From assembly GCA_039881145.1 (NCBI GenBank), contig JAYKKI010000006.1:8688501-8752500 (forward strand): a stretch of 64,000 nt of DNA. Reading direction: 5' to 3'. A program made the position numbers and the translations under genes. Shown here one piece after another: positions 17,678 to 30,904 of the stretch. The DNA comes from Druceiella hillmani (Eukaryota > Arthropoda > Insecta > Lepidoptera > Hepialidae). The notes under the pieces were generated by a model. The model was given only the letters and a program-made list of their open reading frames with translations, was not told where the DNA came from and ran no database searches. Within the stretch, counting starts at the first letter, position 1, and the number at the start of each line of letters is the position of its first letter.

Positions 17678-18191
17678 AAATCCCATTTAACCCCAAAATT
17701 ATCCTAATGTTTGGCATGTTAACCAAAAGCTAATATTTAAAATTATTGCTATGGAAATATTTAAGGGAGTAAAGAATTACACGAATTGCACGTATCTGTG
17801 TGCTATTAATTGAACCAGCAAGTTAAAAACTTCCCAAGCTTTTTATTCCAGAATTTTACGGATATTTCTAGAAATAATTTTGATAATATTTACGAATTTA
17901 AGAAAAAAACTCAGCGTTACCAGGAATTTACATAACGTCTACCGGAAACCTATGATAATATTTCTGAATTTCGTAATATTAGAGTTATGCTTGGAAACTA
18001 GCAACATATTTACGAAGCAAATATAATATAAATATTTTTTTATAAGTCGATAAAAATAGAAAATAGGATCTGAAATCAACACCAGCAACGATATGGCTCC
18101 AGAACTGAGGAGACGAACAACTGAAGTCAACAGATTCATGGACTAAGAAGATTCCTCAAATCAAATATTATCAGAAGGGACACTATCATAT

Positions 18192-18650
18192 ATATAATAA
18201 AGCTTAATCAGATCGGTGCTCAAATATGCACCTAAAGCGTGGACATTGTCCAAAACTGGTGAAAAAACCCTTGCTTAAAATTTTCGAACGAAAAATTCTC
18301 AGATTCATTTTTGGTGGGTCCTTTGACAATGGGTTTTGGAAAAGGAGAACTAATGCCAAACTTTTTTTCTTATCTAAAGAACCATATATAATAAAACTTA
18401 CAAAAATTTAACGTACGAATTGAGCCGCTCATCTAATTAGAATGAAGATATGACCACAAAACGAATTTTTCTGACAAAATCAAATATCACAAGAGGAAGA
18501 AGAAAGCCCAAATTAAGATGAGCGGACTGGCTAGAAAGTGTTTTTAACGCTCTCAACATAACAAACTGGAAAACCGCAGCACCTAGAAGGAGGGCATGGA
18601 ATAGTCTGCTTGAGAAGGCCAGGGTCTACCGAGCACTGTCGAGCCACTGA
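18192..18650 (+). mobile_element. RTE-type LINE, 3' end of the ORF (relic)
   Basis: The segment reads, over several frames, LIRSVLKYAPKAWTLSKTGE then IFERKILRFIFGG, then NGFWKRRTNAKLFFL (near 18320-18375), then KRIF and GRRKPKLR near 18455-18515. After one stop it continues ADWLESVFNALNITNWKTAA and RRRAWNSLLEKARVYRAL, up to a TGA at about 18650. This is the order found at the C-terminus of RTE-like retrotransposon proteins (xFERKxLRxIxGPxxENGxWRxRxNxEL, then GRPxxRWxDxVxxDLxxLxxxxWxxxAxDRxxWRxLLxxAKxH). Frameshifts and stops make it dead. Confidence 0.78.
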
Positions 18651-18659
18651 TGAATGAAT

Positions 18660-21479
18660 AATAACATTTAACAGAAAATGTTTTTGCGCGATAATTTGTA
18701 ATTAAACATGAGTAATATTAAACCCCTAAATAAATAGTCTAGTGAAAGGAAATGTACCAAATGATAGATAACAGAAGTAGGGATGAGAAAGAGGTAGTTA
18801 TCATATTTTTTTTTCTGTAGTTGTACATATAAAAAGTTTTTGAATTCTTTCTGTAATCAGGCAATACTTATCTTTTCGAGATTTCCATATAACGCATGAT
18901 TGCTCCTTATTATTGCGAACATATTCAGAAAGTAAATATGGTATTTAACGTGAAAAAATCCCGTACAATTAGTAAGAGATACGGGTCATTGCTCTGTACA
19001 TTCACACACATTATATTTTGGTTACATTACTTTTTTTTTTGGTTAAATTACTTGACATTACAGTCACATTATATTTTGTAGCACTTTAGTTTAATTAGTT
19101 GGTACAGTAGATAACATACAAATATTTTAAGTATTCAAAAAAAAGGATAGAATATCAATGTTTTACCCGGTTTGATTAAAATTCTTAATCACTTACTTTA
19201 ATTTTATTCAACCAAACCACTTATCGCAATATATTCTTGGTAAAATGAATACCCAATTAAATAACTAACCAGAAGTGCTAAGGGCACGCCCTTAGATTTT
19301 GTTTTTAATTTATTTCTTTATTTAATTACTTCGATAGTGATATTAGTAAAATAATAATCCTATTCAGTGGTGTGAAGAAATTTTTAAAAAATTTGTGACG
19401 TAGGTATGATACGAGAGTAACAATAAAAAATCGGTAAAATATATAGAAAATAATCAAGAGGATAAGCTTAAATTGACGCATTAGTTGGAACTTCGTGTGG
19501 ATCGACTATAGAGGGCACAAGATTAGGCGCAGAGGTAAACACGCAGTATAGAAATATAATTGGGAGAGAAATTATATTTTGAGAGTATAAATATTGAAGA
19601 AAAATGTCCAAATTACACCTAATAAATATTTAAAAATTTAGTTATTGTGTTGAAAAATGACTAGCGTGATAAGAAAACATCTGTAATTTTTTTAGCTGGT
19701 ACCAATTTTTAGGTGCCATTCTTAGTTAAAATATTGAAGAGGTAAATTCGAAACATACTCTTATTTTATTTTTATTGAAAATTATGTACATTTTATCAAC
19801 ATTGCAGAAAATATAAGACCGAAAACAAATATTTTACACAAAGCAGGCAATTTTTTCAAATTTTTGTTTATATTGGGAAGAATCTTCTTCCTGTTCGCCT
19901 CTCAGGGCTCCAAGATTTGCACGGAGAAAAATAAAATGGGAGAAGTGAAAATACTTTTTAAAGTTCACTGTTTTTCCCTAAAAGCTACAATTTTTATCTA
20001 TATCTATACGTCCATGTCTTTTCTTTTAACGTTTGATCGAAGTTTTGATCCGCTATTAGATCACGTTTTTGCAATCTGATAAATATTTTTTTTATCTTTG
20101 CATCATGTAACATCATTTTTCGTGACTTAAAATATAAAATATTCATAAAATAAAAAAATTCTTCATTGTTCTCATTCATTATCATAATAACACTTTTCCT
20201 TAAGCCGACTTTTACATGCAATGAAGTGAAGGTGAACTAGCTCTTCAGGATCTGAATGATTATTCTACATTTAATTTGCCACTCACAAATACTATTTGTT
20301 TCAATCAATGATTTATCGAGTAGTTGCTGTCAGTAAATTTTCAGTACTTAGGGATGTACCCTGCAATCAAAGTAGATATTTTTTCGTTTGGCACACACTT
20401 TTTATTCATATCTTTTTGTTTTATGAAATCCGGCAATGATTTCTTATTTTCACATTTTTCTTTTAGAGCATTTGAATATGCGATTTAATCAATTCAAATC
20501 TTATAAAACTATTTAAAAATAAAAATGTGAATATGATATTTTAAAACAGATACTGATTGCCGTTGTGAAGCAAACCTGCATTAAGACTTGTTTTTGAGTT
20601 ATCGATAAATAATATTGTAACCTTCATTTTCTTCAACATTATTGTCCCCGTTGCTCAGCGTATAGCTCTGTAATTTGAATTGTTTAGGAGGAAAACGTAT
20701 TCCCTAATTAATAGATATCCACTTCGGTACAAAAGTTAGGGTATGGTATACTAAATTATGCTTGATTTTCTTGGAAAATAGCATTCTGTTTTATACGTGT
20801 TATATCCAGATATCACCTTATATCGTACTGGATATCATCTTATATCGTATAATCTATTAGTTATTTTTGATTTAAGAAATTGTAAAACAATAACAATGCA
20901 AGTTTGGAAATGAAAAAGAAGTTAGCTTAATTATTAAAATTAAATAATTATTTGTGGCAGTGCATCCATTCTCTTTGTGTTATATAGCATCGAAATTCTT
21001 TACTATCAAAATTAAATTTTTTAATAATTTTTTTATAAAAATATTATTAGCAGAAATATTATTAGGATCAAATGACCTGGAGTTATCGATTATTTGAGTG
21101 TATTCATACATAATTAAGCGCACGTAACACAAAATAAATACTTGTCTCTTTTCTTCTATTTTTTTGTTTATTTTATACTTTGAAGAAATATTTAAATCAG
21201 GGTGTTGCATCGCATTATAATTTTGAATAATGACATTTTGAAGGGAACATTATGTATTTCTCTGAAATATTTACAGAACAAGTATTATTTGAATAAACCC
21301 TGAAAATTATATTACGTTGCTAGAAAGCTTTTCGTAGAATTTTTTTTTCGAACAAATTTTTAATACAAAAATCAAACATTTTTTGTAGTTACATCTTATA
21401 ACTTACAACTTGCATCTTCATATGCTCACTAAATTATTACGTTTAATTTAAATATCTACTTAAGTACCGTTACACAGTT
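18660..21479. other. AT-rich stretch without recognised genes
   Basis: Open frames near 19864 and 20980 have no recognisable motif or splice context. Nothing else is supported. Confidence 0.45.
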
Positions 21480-21679
21480 ATTAAAGTTTATTGTTCGTAC
21501 GAAACATAATTTAGAACAATTTCTACTCGAAAAGTACTTTCGATTACAAAGCAGCGATGGCAAGAAAACCAAAAAATAAATTTAAGATCAGAAATAAAAG
21601 TACTGTAAACTAAAAATTGTGCTTGTGTTCCTAGAAGGTAATTCATCTTGTATATAATCGATCTTGATACCTTTGTCGA
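21480..21679 (-). pseudogene. Gustatory receptor last-exon relic
   Basis: On the minus strand, TTTTCAG at 21686-21680 is followed by sequence reading D-K-G, as in the intact gene. After a frameshift it reads MNYLLGTQAQFLVYSTF then SDLKFIFWF, and after a second shift FLAIAAL. These align with MNQLLQLPAQFTICGALV, LDLNFVFSF and FIAVVAT of the intact Gr. The TYxxxxxQF ending is lost. At least two frameshifts separate the matching blocks. No exon 1-3 relic was recognised nearby. It is an old dead copy. Confidence 0.7.
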
Positions 21680-22831
21680 CTGAAAATAAAAATTAAAACC
21701 AGTTATGTTCAATTAATTTCAAAAAAATATGAATGACATCGTCTCCCTACCTGCTTGTCAATTTATTTGGCAGCCTAATCTTTAAAACACATAAAATTAT
21801 ATACGTGAAAGCATCACACAGATTATCAGTTGACATGTTATGAAACTCTAAACTGGCAGTACAGTGGGAGCTGACTGGCCTAATTCAAAAATTTTAAATA
21901 AAATCTAAGTTAGAACCTTTACTTGACTAATTGATGTTTAGTTAGAAATTTTAATAAAATGTTTTCCATTAACTTGTGTTAACAATTGACACACAGAGAA
22001 CTATAACATCTAATTTTTGCATACAAACAGTTTATAAGTTTTATTCAATAAAATGCAGTCTCTAAAGTGTATATGAACACCTTCGTTTTACATGACTTGC
22101 TTCAATTTTGTATTGACTGCTCCGCCTCCTAGTTCCATAACATATAGCAAAACTAACAAACAATAAGTAATATTTTATCTGAGATGAAAAACGCCTTTTT
22201 TATTGAGAGTGCACAGAAAGGAGAATGAGTCGCTCAAAATGTGGAATGGAAAATATATGTTATGGCGGTATATACGGAAAGAAACCATGGAAATATTGTA
22301 GGAAAATTATAGCGGTGATTCTAGATATCGTAACTATTGAAATGTGCACCAGGTTTTTATGCCCAGGAAAGATATAGTAAGATATTTACATTTTTCTATA
22401 TTTACAGTCGATTTTCACGGAAGCCATGTGACTTAGAAATTTAAAATTGACATAGTAATATATCTTAAAAAACCCATTATTTTTTACAAGCTAATTTAAA
22501 GCCTTATATTTTTTTTAATGTAATTTAACATATGGGTATCATTAGATTATGAGGAATATATTAATCTTTTCTTAAAAATTTTAAAATCTTCATTTGACAA
22601 GATATTCCAAAAAACAAGCGAAAACTAACATTCCCCCTTCTATTTCTGAAACGACAGAACTAAAAATAATAAAAAGAATTTTAGTATTTAAAAAAGTATC
22701 ACTTTATACTTTTATAAATATCTACGTTATTTTTACCCCATTAGGCAACATACTTACGTTATGAAAAACAAACATTTGTAAATAGTTTAATAGAAAGCCT
22801 ATGTGCTCTCAAGTGTTCATAAGTGTCTATG

Positions 22832-22902
22832 TACGGAAATTTGGAACTACGGAATACGGAACCCTCGTAGTGCTAGTTCCACTCATGTTGACAGGTTTTT
22901 TT
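22832..22902 (+). mobile_element. Decayed lepidopteran-type retroposon tail
   Basis: TACGGAACCCTCGTAGTGCTAG, here with small changes, followed by CCACTCATGTTGACAGGTTTTTTTG, resembles the GGAACCCTCGGTGCGCGAG...ACTCGCACTTGGCCGGTTTTT tail that I recall as common in Lepidoptera. Similar sequence recurs at 47.95, 58.89 and 61.5 kb. Confidence 0.55.
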
Positions 22903-23353
22903 GCAAATACGTGTACGTATTAAAATATTAAAATATCTTTGCCGTAGTCATTCCAGCGTTATATTGATACTCAAATTGATAAATTCTCCATCTTAATATA
23001 ACTAATTCATTGATTTCGAATATATGCAAACGGATGAAACGTTATGACGAGCCTGGTTTTCTCTGGAAGTAGAACATATTTTATTACAAAATAAATGATT
23101 AACTACTTTGTTTTGTTTGCAGATCCTTAAGTATTTGGAATTCACTATTACATCCATTATGATTTCCATATTTTATTAAAAGTACATATTAAAGTAAACT
23201 GTTCCGCATTGTGAGTTTCTTCCAAAGATTCTCTTTCTTTATACAAACTCACACGGAACCATAAACATTCACAATATATTATGTGAGTTTAATTTATTGA
23301 GTTGACAGGTTTGGTGTGGCTACATATAGTCTAAAGTATTCTGTTAACCGCCG

Positions 23354-23545
23354 TTAAACATCGTGAATGAGCCATATTTCGTGAATTTCTGTTAGACAAA
23401 TCTTGAAAACATGATCCGCTTGACACAGTTGATATAAATATATCCGATCTGTACTCGGGCTATTACCAGTTTCTTTCAGTAAAACATCCCTGTTTGACGG
23501 ATTAGCAGAAAACTGAATGACTAGGATATAAGTACAGTTTTCCAC
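23354..23545 (-). other. Open frame of 63 codons, unrecognised
   Basis: The frame is of mixed composition and begins MENCTYILVIQFSANPS. I recognise no family and no splice partner. It is listed only because its codon make-up is less repetitive than other frames here. Confidence 0.15.
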
Positions 23546-23850
23546 GTTTTTCCTATTGGCCTGGAATAAAACTGAGGTCAGCTAGTTGCTCCATTTAATT
23601 TAGTAAACACATGCCGAATGGGTGTGTGAAAACAGGCAAAATGTTATTGCGTTAAAACGTAAACTCGCTGTACTGATTTGAAATATGCTAATATGTTACT
23701 GCGTCAAAATTATTTTAAACATTTATCAATTACTTCTCTATTTATTATTTTATATAAATAATTAAATTATGAAATCTCGTGGTAGAAAAATGTTAGTAGC
23801 TTGATAAATATAATATTTATTATTTCACACAAATAAAATGCTGAACATAT

Positions 23851-24090
23851 TACGCGTTAATTTTGTAGAAATACATTATTCACAATTGAATGAAACTACA
23901 TGATATAGTATTATTTCTACTTTCTTTAAGTTCTTTACCACGACCTAGGTTTCGTTGTATTACAACATCTTTAGGTGGGTAATTATATGTTTCCTAATTG
24001 TCCATCTGAAGATATAATATAACGAAACCTATGTCGTGGTAAATAACTTAAAAAAAGTAGAAATCATACTACATCACGTATTTTCATTTT
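23851..24090 (-). mobile_element. Hairpin (foldback) element, copy B
   Basis: Two inverted arms are centred near 23985. The left arm carries CACGACCTAGGTTTCGTTG (from 23939), the right arm its diverged complement near 24020-24040. The one-sided tail GCGTTAATTTTGTAGAAAT is at the left, giving minus orientation. The arms differ at many positions, so this copy is older than the copy at 27 kb. Confidence 0.75.
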
Positions 24091-24227
24091 ATTTCTTGTG
24101 TTCTTAATACAAAACAACTATATTGATTCGGCTATATTCGTTTTTTATTAAGAACAAAAGAAACATATAGTATTATTTCTACATTTTTCCTTATTATATT
24201 TTCTCCATCGGAGTAAATGCCACTAAT

Positions 24228-24629
24228 TTAAAAATATACTTTTGACTCTTCGGCCTTTGCTTGGATCATCAGTTTTTCTGCATATTCCGAAGTAATCAGA
24301 CCGACGTCCCGCAATACTGCACTTGCAACAGCTGCCGCCGATCTATCATAGAAACCATTATGGTAACAAACTGTGGCTAAGGTAGTCAGAGATAGTCTGT
24401 TTCTCTAATTCGGTGGCGGTAGTAGCGACTCATTACCATTAAGAGTTTTCAAAGTACTGGGCTGAGATCTAATTAGCTCAGGAGTACTGCAGCTTTTAGA
24501 AAGCCTAGAAGACGAAGGAGTTTTTTTTAACTTAGTCTCTTGCCCTGCCTTTGCCATATTAGATTTCAGCTTCCTTGCAAATTTATTTTCAACTTTTTTC
24601 ACCTCGGTACGGTCTATATTATCAATCAT
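24228..24629 (-). pseudogene. Fragment of a multi-copy, mobile-element-like insect protein
   Basis: On the minus strand a frame starts MIDNIDRTEVKKVENKFARK. It runs through a serine/proline-rich linker to a TAG at 24407-24405, then continues in frame to a TAA at 24228. The second half reads LSLTTLATVCYHNGFYDRSA, then AVASAVLRDVGLI. This resembles a short domain (DRTGxSDRSAAxxxSAVLxDxGLI) that I recall from large uncharacterised repetitive proteins in insects and cnidarians. The single stop, the lack of a C-terminal part and the isolation point to a relic. Family recall is from memory and not checked. Confidence 0.4.
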
Positions 24630-27070
24630 CCTTTTCCCATTATGTCTCTAATCATATAGAAAATCCCTTTCAATTTCAAGTACTCTTTTTTCCCGGGGAC
24701 AAATACAGGTATTTAAAATCAATGCATTTACAGCTACAAATATCAAACAATTCTGTGACACATTTTTGTTTTCATTCTTATAAATTCAGTATGCAGTTTT
24801 CAGTTTGCTTAGATTGAGGATAGCGTAAAAATAAAAGTATATTTTGTAATTCTTGTTTAACATTTGCTTCACGCATTGTAAAGCAACAGTTGGTAATGAA
24901 ACCGTCGTCAACAATTTCATAAGATCAATTGGTACTGTATCAAACACTTCAGAGGTGGAAGGTTCTTTGCTATTTATTTTTGTTTTTTCTTCATTTCTAA
25001 CAAAAATGATATGCTACAATATAGCGCCTGTTGTTGGAACCACTGATTTATGAATCAAACAAGCTGGCCCTAAAACCGGGCAGTCTGTCTCTTTTACGTA
25101 ACTATTTTCGGCGTTATGATGTAAACTCACAACTTAAAATATCATCAAATAGATCTTACAAATAACAGCAATCAACTAAGTCAATATGAATCAACTGTAA
25201 AGGTGGAAATTAAAATAATACATCGAAAGTAAACACAACTCAACTAACAAATACCCGATATTTTGTTTCACTTTGACGTCGTGTTATTGTAACTTTGTGT
25301 CACATTTGTTAGTAAATTGACCTTTTATATATAAAATTAGTGATATTTATAAAATTAGTGATATTTAAAATTAGTAATATTATAAATTACAACAAAATTT
25401 TTTTTTTTAAAGATTTTTTTAAATTTTCAAGCGATATCACAGGGCTACAAATAGGGTACAATATATTTTTTTATATTTTTTTATGGGATTGAGAGTGCAA
25501 TGCAACATTTTAGTGCTATGTTTGTTAATATTAAAAATAAAAAAAAAATTGACGCTCCACCCTATTATATATGCCAAGTAATGTATTATCTAGCTTGTAA
25601 TTCTTTATATGATTGTCAACTACCCATTAAGTACTTTAGTTTACTGTTATTTCGTCGACAAAATTCAAAGTAAGAAAGTGTATGCAGAATTCTTTCGAAG
25701 GTAAAATAATACAATACGAGATTAACTTGGAACCAAATGAGACTTCATTTCCAATTTCCTCCAAACAAACATGAAATGAGGTCATAATACAATCAATATT
25801 TTCTAAATATTGCAATGCCTCCGAATATTTCATCAAAATTTTACCTTTTTAAGTCAATCTCACTTATTGCAATGAATTACATGTCGATCAATATTACTTT
25901 AAGAGCATAATCCTTATAATTTAACACCTGCGGACATTTCTAAAAATATGGTTTTTAAGGACATCATTCAAATCCACTTAATTCGTTGTATATTGTATGT
26001 AACTAGCTAAATTGCGATGCTTCCTAAAAATAGTAAACACGTCCACTTTACTGATGTCCTTCAGCTTGTGATTAATTTCGAATGTAACCTTCAAACGGTT
26101 GTTGTTACGTGAGGGATATAATTACCGTATTGTTATTAATTGACATATTTTACAACGTTTTCAATAACATCAATTTAAAACTGTAAATCTGTTGAAATAT
26201 ATTAATTTGATTGTGTTAGGGAAAAAAGTGTTTTTTTAAGAAACTGCTGTAAAATATGACTAAAAATACAAACGCCATTGGCAAAGAAATTATAAAGAAA
26301 ACTTGTAATTAATAACGTGTAATTAATAAGAATTATTAAGAGGCTGATTATAAAACTGACACTTTAGAATAAAATATCTCTGAACTTAAACAATAAAATG
26401 AATGAAATGAAACACGTTTACATGTGACATCCGACAGAACGATCAAGAAACATGAATCTTGTTATCAGCAATCGTTGGAAAAAATTTACAATGCTGAACA
26501 GTTTACTTTAATATATACTTTATGTAAAATATGAAAATCATAATAGACGTAATAGGCTATGCTTTTATCTATATAATTAATAAAGTCTTACTGCATAAAC
26601 TCTAAATGGGTTTGGACTCTGCAACAGGCTATAAAGCAGGTAGGGTGGCGTCTATTTTTACCCTAACTGCCACTGATAGAGTTTTCATAATTTCGTTTCG
26701 CAAACTCGTTTTTTAAGAAGAACATTTAAGGTAATATTTTCCGGTAGCATGTACACTTATAGAAACCGCAAAACAAACCGCAGACTTCTTCAATATTCAT
26801 ACACAAAAGCGAGATCTTAAGCATAGTTTGGGGGAAAATTTTTTGTAATGAATTTCCAACAGGTGAGTACTTTAGCCTCCCGAATTTTTTTAAAAATGTG
26901 CCTAATATGAAGAAGGTAAGATTTCAATACTTTCGTGCTATGCAATAAATATATGTAATATCTTATGCACAGTAATGGACTTGCAGTACCACAATTATAA
27001 ACTTGAATCAAAACTGCGTGTTTCAATATAAAGTTTTTCCAATTCAATGTAATTTACATCGCATCTTAAT
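24630..27070. other. AT-rich stretch without recognised genes
   Basis: Short open frames only. No splice-bounded exon or classifiable repeat was recognised. Confidence 0.45.
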
Positions 27071-27764
27071 GACAAAGGACTTATTGAATATATTTGGCGT
27101 TAATTTTGTAGAAATTCATTATTCGCAATTAAATGAAACTACGTGATGTAGTATTATTTCTACTATCTTTAATTTCTTTACCACGACCTAGGTTTCGTTG
27201 TATTACAACATCTTCAGGTGGGATATTAGCAAAGATTAACTCTTAGGAACAACCAACAGCATTTATATGTTTCAAACACAATAGCGGAAGACTACTTTGT
27301 GCGGATTTTTCCATTGTTTATGTTAGTGAGTTTATTGCAGGGGCGCAGACTAGGTTTTATTATATTACAGAGACTTATACAATATACCAGTATTCTAGTT
27401 GGGGTAATAAATTCAATTGTTGTTATTATGTGGGTATAATTTCACATAATAACAACAATTGAATTTATTACCCCAACTAGAATACTGGTATATTGTATAA
27501 GTCTCTGTAATATAATAAAACCTAGTCTGCGCCCCTGCAATAAACTCACTAACATAAACAATGGAAAAATCCGCACAAAGTAGTCTTCCGCTATTGTGTT
27601 TGAAACATATAAATGCTGTTGGTTGTTCCTAAGAGTTAATCTTTGCTAATATCCCACCTGAAGATGTTGTAATACAACGAAACCTAGGTCGTGGTAAAGA
27701 AATTAAAGATAGTAGAAATAATACTACATCACGTAGTTTCATTTAATTGCGGACAAAGGACTTA
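27071..27764 (-). mobile_element. Long hairpin (foldback) element, copy C, with 13-bp target-site duplication
   Basis: The element is 27084-27751. Arms 27124-27432 and 27443-27751 are perfect reverse complements over 309 bp around a 10-nt centre (27433-27442). A 40-bp one-sided tail (TTGAATATATTTGG...) lies at the left. The exact 13-mer GACAAAGGACTTA flanks both sides, at 27071-27083 and 27752-27764, as expected for a target-site duplication. The outer 120 bp of each arm is shared with copies A, B, D and E; the inner 190 bp is unique to this copy. No open frame of significance. Confidence 0.9.
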
Positions 27765-28556
27765 ATAAAATCTACAAATGTTCAATAATTTTTAATCATT
27801 TGATTCTTTATGGCAAGGTTTTGTTTTATTTACTTATTATACTTATAATTAATATGTAAAATTTAAGTAAAGCTAATTCGATGAGGCCAGAGTATATTAT
27901 TATAAACGTGGGAAAACTACAATACTTTGATTTGTATTTATAATTTAAAAAGAAATAGAAATATATTTCCTGCGAAAATCACATGTAAGAGACACTAAAT
28001 TATTTTTTTATGTGGATCATTTAAAAAAATAATACTGGACACTCAAAGCAGTGTTAATGTTGAATGTTTCAAATTTTCTAATGTAAATTGAGTGCAATAA
28101 ATACCAAAAGAACAACCAAGGAGTAATCTAGTTTTGCACCAAATTTTTCCCAAAAAAAACTTTGAAATTCATGAAAAAATATAAATATATTGTTATGAAA
28201 CTTACATACATGTATGTAACATTGGCGTTTTCCCAAAAAGTCTACAAAGTAATAAATTTTGTATTTTATTTTTCCCAGTCTGTAAAATGTACTACAACGT
28301 TGTCTCATTGTCACCCGATTTTCATTGAATTTGGATTTTACCCTCATTTTTAAATTCCAATTTAACTTTACTTCTCTGAGAAGGGTTTTTACAATGCCAA
28401 TTACTCAGGAGGTTATATTGTTTCGTTTAAACTGAAATAAGCAAAGTTTGAGACAGTAAATTATAAAGATTACTTATCATAAATATTGTTGAAAGACAAT
28501 GAAACATGTTAGGAGTATTATAATCGCAATTTTACAAGTACTCATTCTGAACTTGT

Positions 28557-28560
<4 letters not shown>

Positions 28561-28652
<92 letters not shown>

Positions 28653-28666
28653 ATATATATATATAC

Positions 28667-28701
<35 letters not shown>
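28561..28701. repeat. Long (TA)n microsatellite with GT/TA interruption
   Basis: About 80 bp of pure TA, a short (GT)n, then further TA blocks. Confidence 0.95.
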
Positions 28702-28705
<4 letters not shown>

Positions 28706-30904
28706 ACTATGCATTGCCGATCCCGGAACCAAATTAATTCTATTATTTGGCGATGTTAAGTTAAAATATATTGAAAGGCATTAACGGCGCTTCATTCACG
28801 AAGCTAATTTTCGGAATGCTTGAAGCATCAGAAAATTGTGTTATATCTATCAGTTAGAAAGTTTCTAAGTTTTTCATTTAAACATAAAGAGTACAATTTT
28901 TGTCTTTCCTTTAGACACTGTAGCCGAATTATGCAAAACATTGCTGACATCATAACTCAGTATCGCCTTTCTTGTCTAAACATTGAATTCGAAATTTCAA
29001 GAATTCTTCATATTCGTCAAAAGTTTTTCATCCCTCGTAAGTTCGCATCTTGAAATTAGGTTTTTTTTTTAAAGTTGCAATTTGTAAATTATAGCGTAAC
29101 AGCTAAAATATTATTGACATTTAATAAAGGCTATCGATTTGGGAATTTAATTTTACTATAGTAAGCTTAAAAATATTTTCTGTTTCTTCTTGAAAGCGGT
29201 CGTCAATAATTTAATTGCTCTTTGTAAAACGAACTAACGCCAATTAATGACCACGTTTTGAAGTGAGCGATGCGGCATGAACAATAAGTCAATTCCGACT
29301 CGAAGCCGTTGTTGAAATTTTACATTTCCTTTGAAGAAAAATTATATGTACGAAAAAAATATATTTCCGCAAAGTTTTATGACCATTAAATAAATGAATC
29401 GTAACTAAGTATATTCAATTACAAAACTAAATATATGAAACCGACAATCCATAATTAGGAAAATCGGCTGACATTCATTTAGTAACATACGAGTATATAA
29501 GTTGTGTATTAGTGTAAAGGACGAAAAAATATAATAAGTTAAACAAAAATCACAAAATATGACAAAATATTTATTTTTCATTCAATCGAGATACAAATCT
29601 ATAAGAACAAGATAATTGTGCACAATTATCGAATATATTAATTTTATAATAAATTTATTCTATATAATTTAATATATTAAATTTTTTCCTTAATAAAATA
29701 CGAATTTACTAAGAAATAAATTCGTATTTTATTAAGGAATAAATTAAGTAATTTAGGTGCACGATTTCTTTTTTAGAAATTGGATAATTGAATTAATTAA
29801 AACACCACAATGAGACACAGTTTTATTTAAGGAAGATTCGATATTATATGTTTTTACATTTCGAATAATTATATAGTAGATTGTTAAAAAAAACCTTAGA
29901 CTGACGTGTTAAACTGATTATATAGGAGATTGTAAAATCCGCGAAAGCTTCATGTATTCGAAATTTTAGTTGATATTTAACTATTAATCGATTAGTTTTT
30001 CCTGATTTCAAGGCACTGTCAACAAAAACAATATTAACATCAGTGAGACCTAATTAATTGACCAGAAGCTTGACGAGTGAAATAAGAAAAAATCACAAGT
30101 TACAGAACAAATATTTAAATACTATGTGTAGATAATAAATTTAATTCTTTGCATGCGTGTGAGTGGCATACGGAAAGGGTTGTATATGTACAAGTATGCT
30201 TCATGTCAAATTCATGAATTTCACACATAATAGTGAGAGCAGTTGTTTCAATCATGGTATTGTAAGATTTCACAGGCTTTTGAAAACAAATGTGTAATTG
30301 TTTGTCTTTTATTTTCCTATTATTCACAATATCTCGCTATTACTCTATGTTGAATTTTTGAATAAATTTGCTATTATACAATAAAAAAAATTTAATATAT
30401 AACAATATCCTTCAATACATACTATTGAAATTAAATTTTTCAATTATTTGTGCAGGATATGTTATAACATTGTAATTCGAGTCTATGTTGACTTATTTAG
30501 AAAGTTTCTTCATATAGACTACACCGAGATATGACATTGAAGTTATTGATTATTCAAACATGTACATGTATAATATATTAAAATACATGTCCACTACTTT
30601 TGTTCTTTTAAACTTCTTTTCCGTTTACTTAAACTTTAAAGAATTTTTAATGCGGTATACTGTATCATATTCTAGTTCCGTAAAGATGAAATAATTAAAA
30701 AGAAAATTAATTCATTGTATATTTTCATAAAGCAAGCAAAATATCCATTCAACTACTTTTTTTAATTTTTGTGTCTTAGTTTAAAACTATTTCAAGCAAT
30801 GAATTTTACATATGCAATTGCCATAGATGGATTATTCGTTTTTTTTTAAATGCTCACTAAATTATTGGGATAGATTTTGGTACCATTTTAAATATCGTCA
30901 CACA
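28702..30904. other. AT-rich stretch downstream of the minus-strand Gr
   Basis: No gene recognised. It contains the hairpin at 29.7 kb, listed separately. Confidence 0.45.
29686..29739. repeat. 23-bp perfect inverted repeat (hairpin)
   Basis: TTCCTTAATAAAATACGAAT... at 29686-29708 pairs perfectly with 29717-29739 around an 8-nt loop. Confidence 0.85.

Noticed and set aside
28477..28705. Open frames of alternating Tyr-Ile on both strands (also at 15.9, 42.6, 43.6, 50.8, 56.4, 62.2 and 62.6 kb)
   Set aside because: They are translations of (TA)n microsatellites, not genes.
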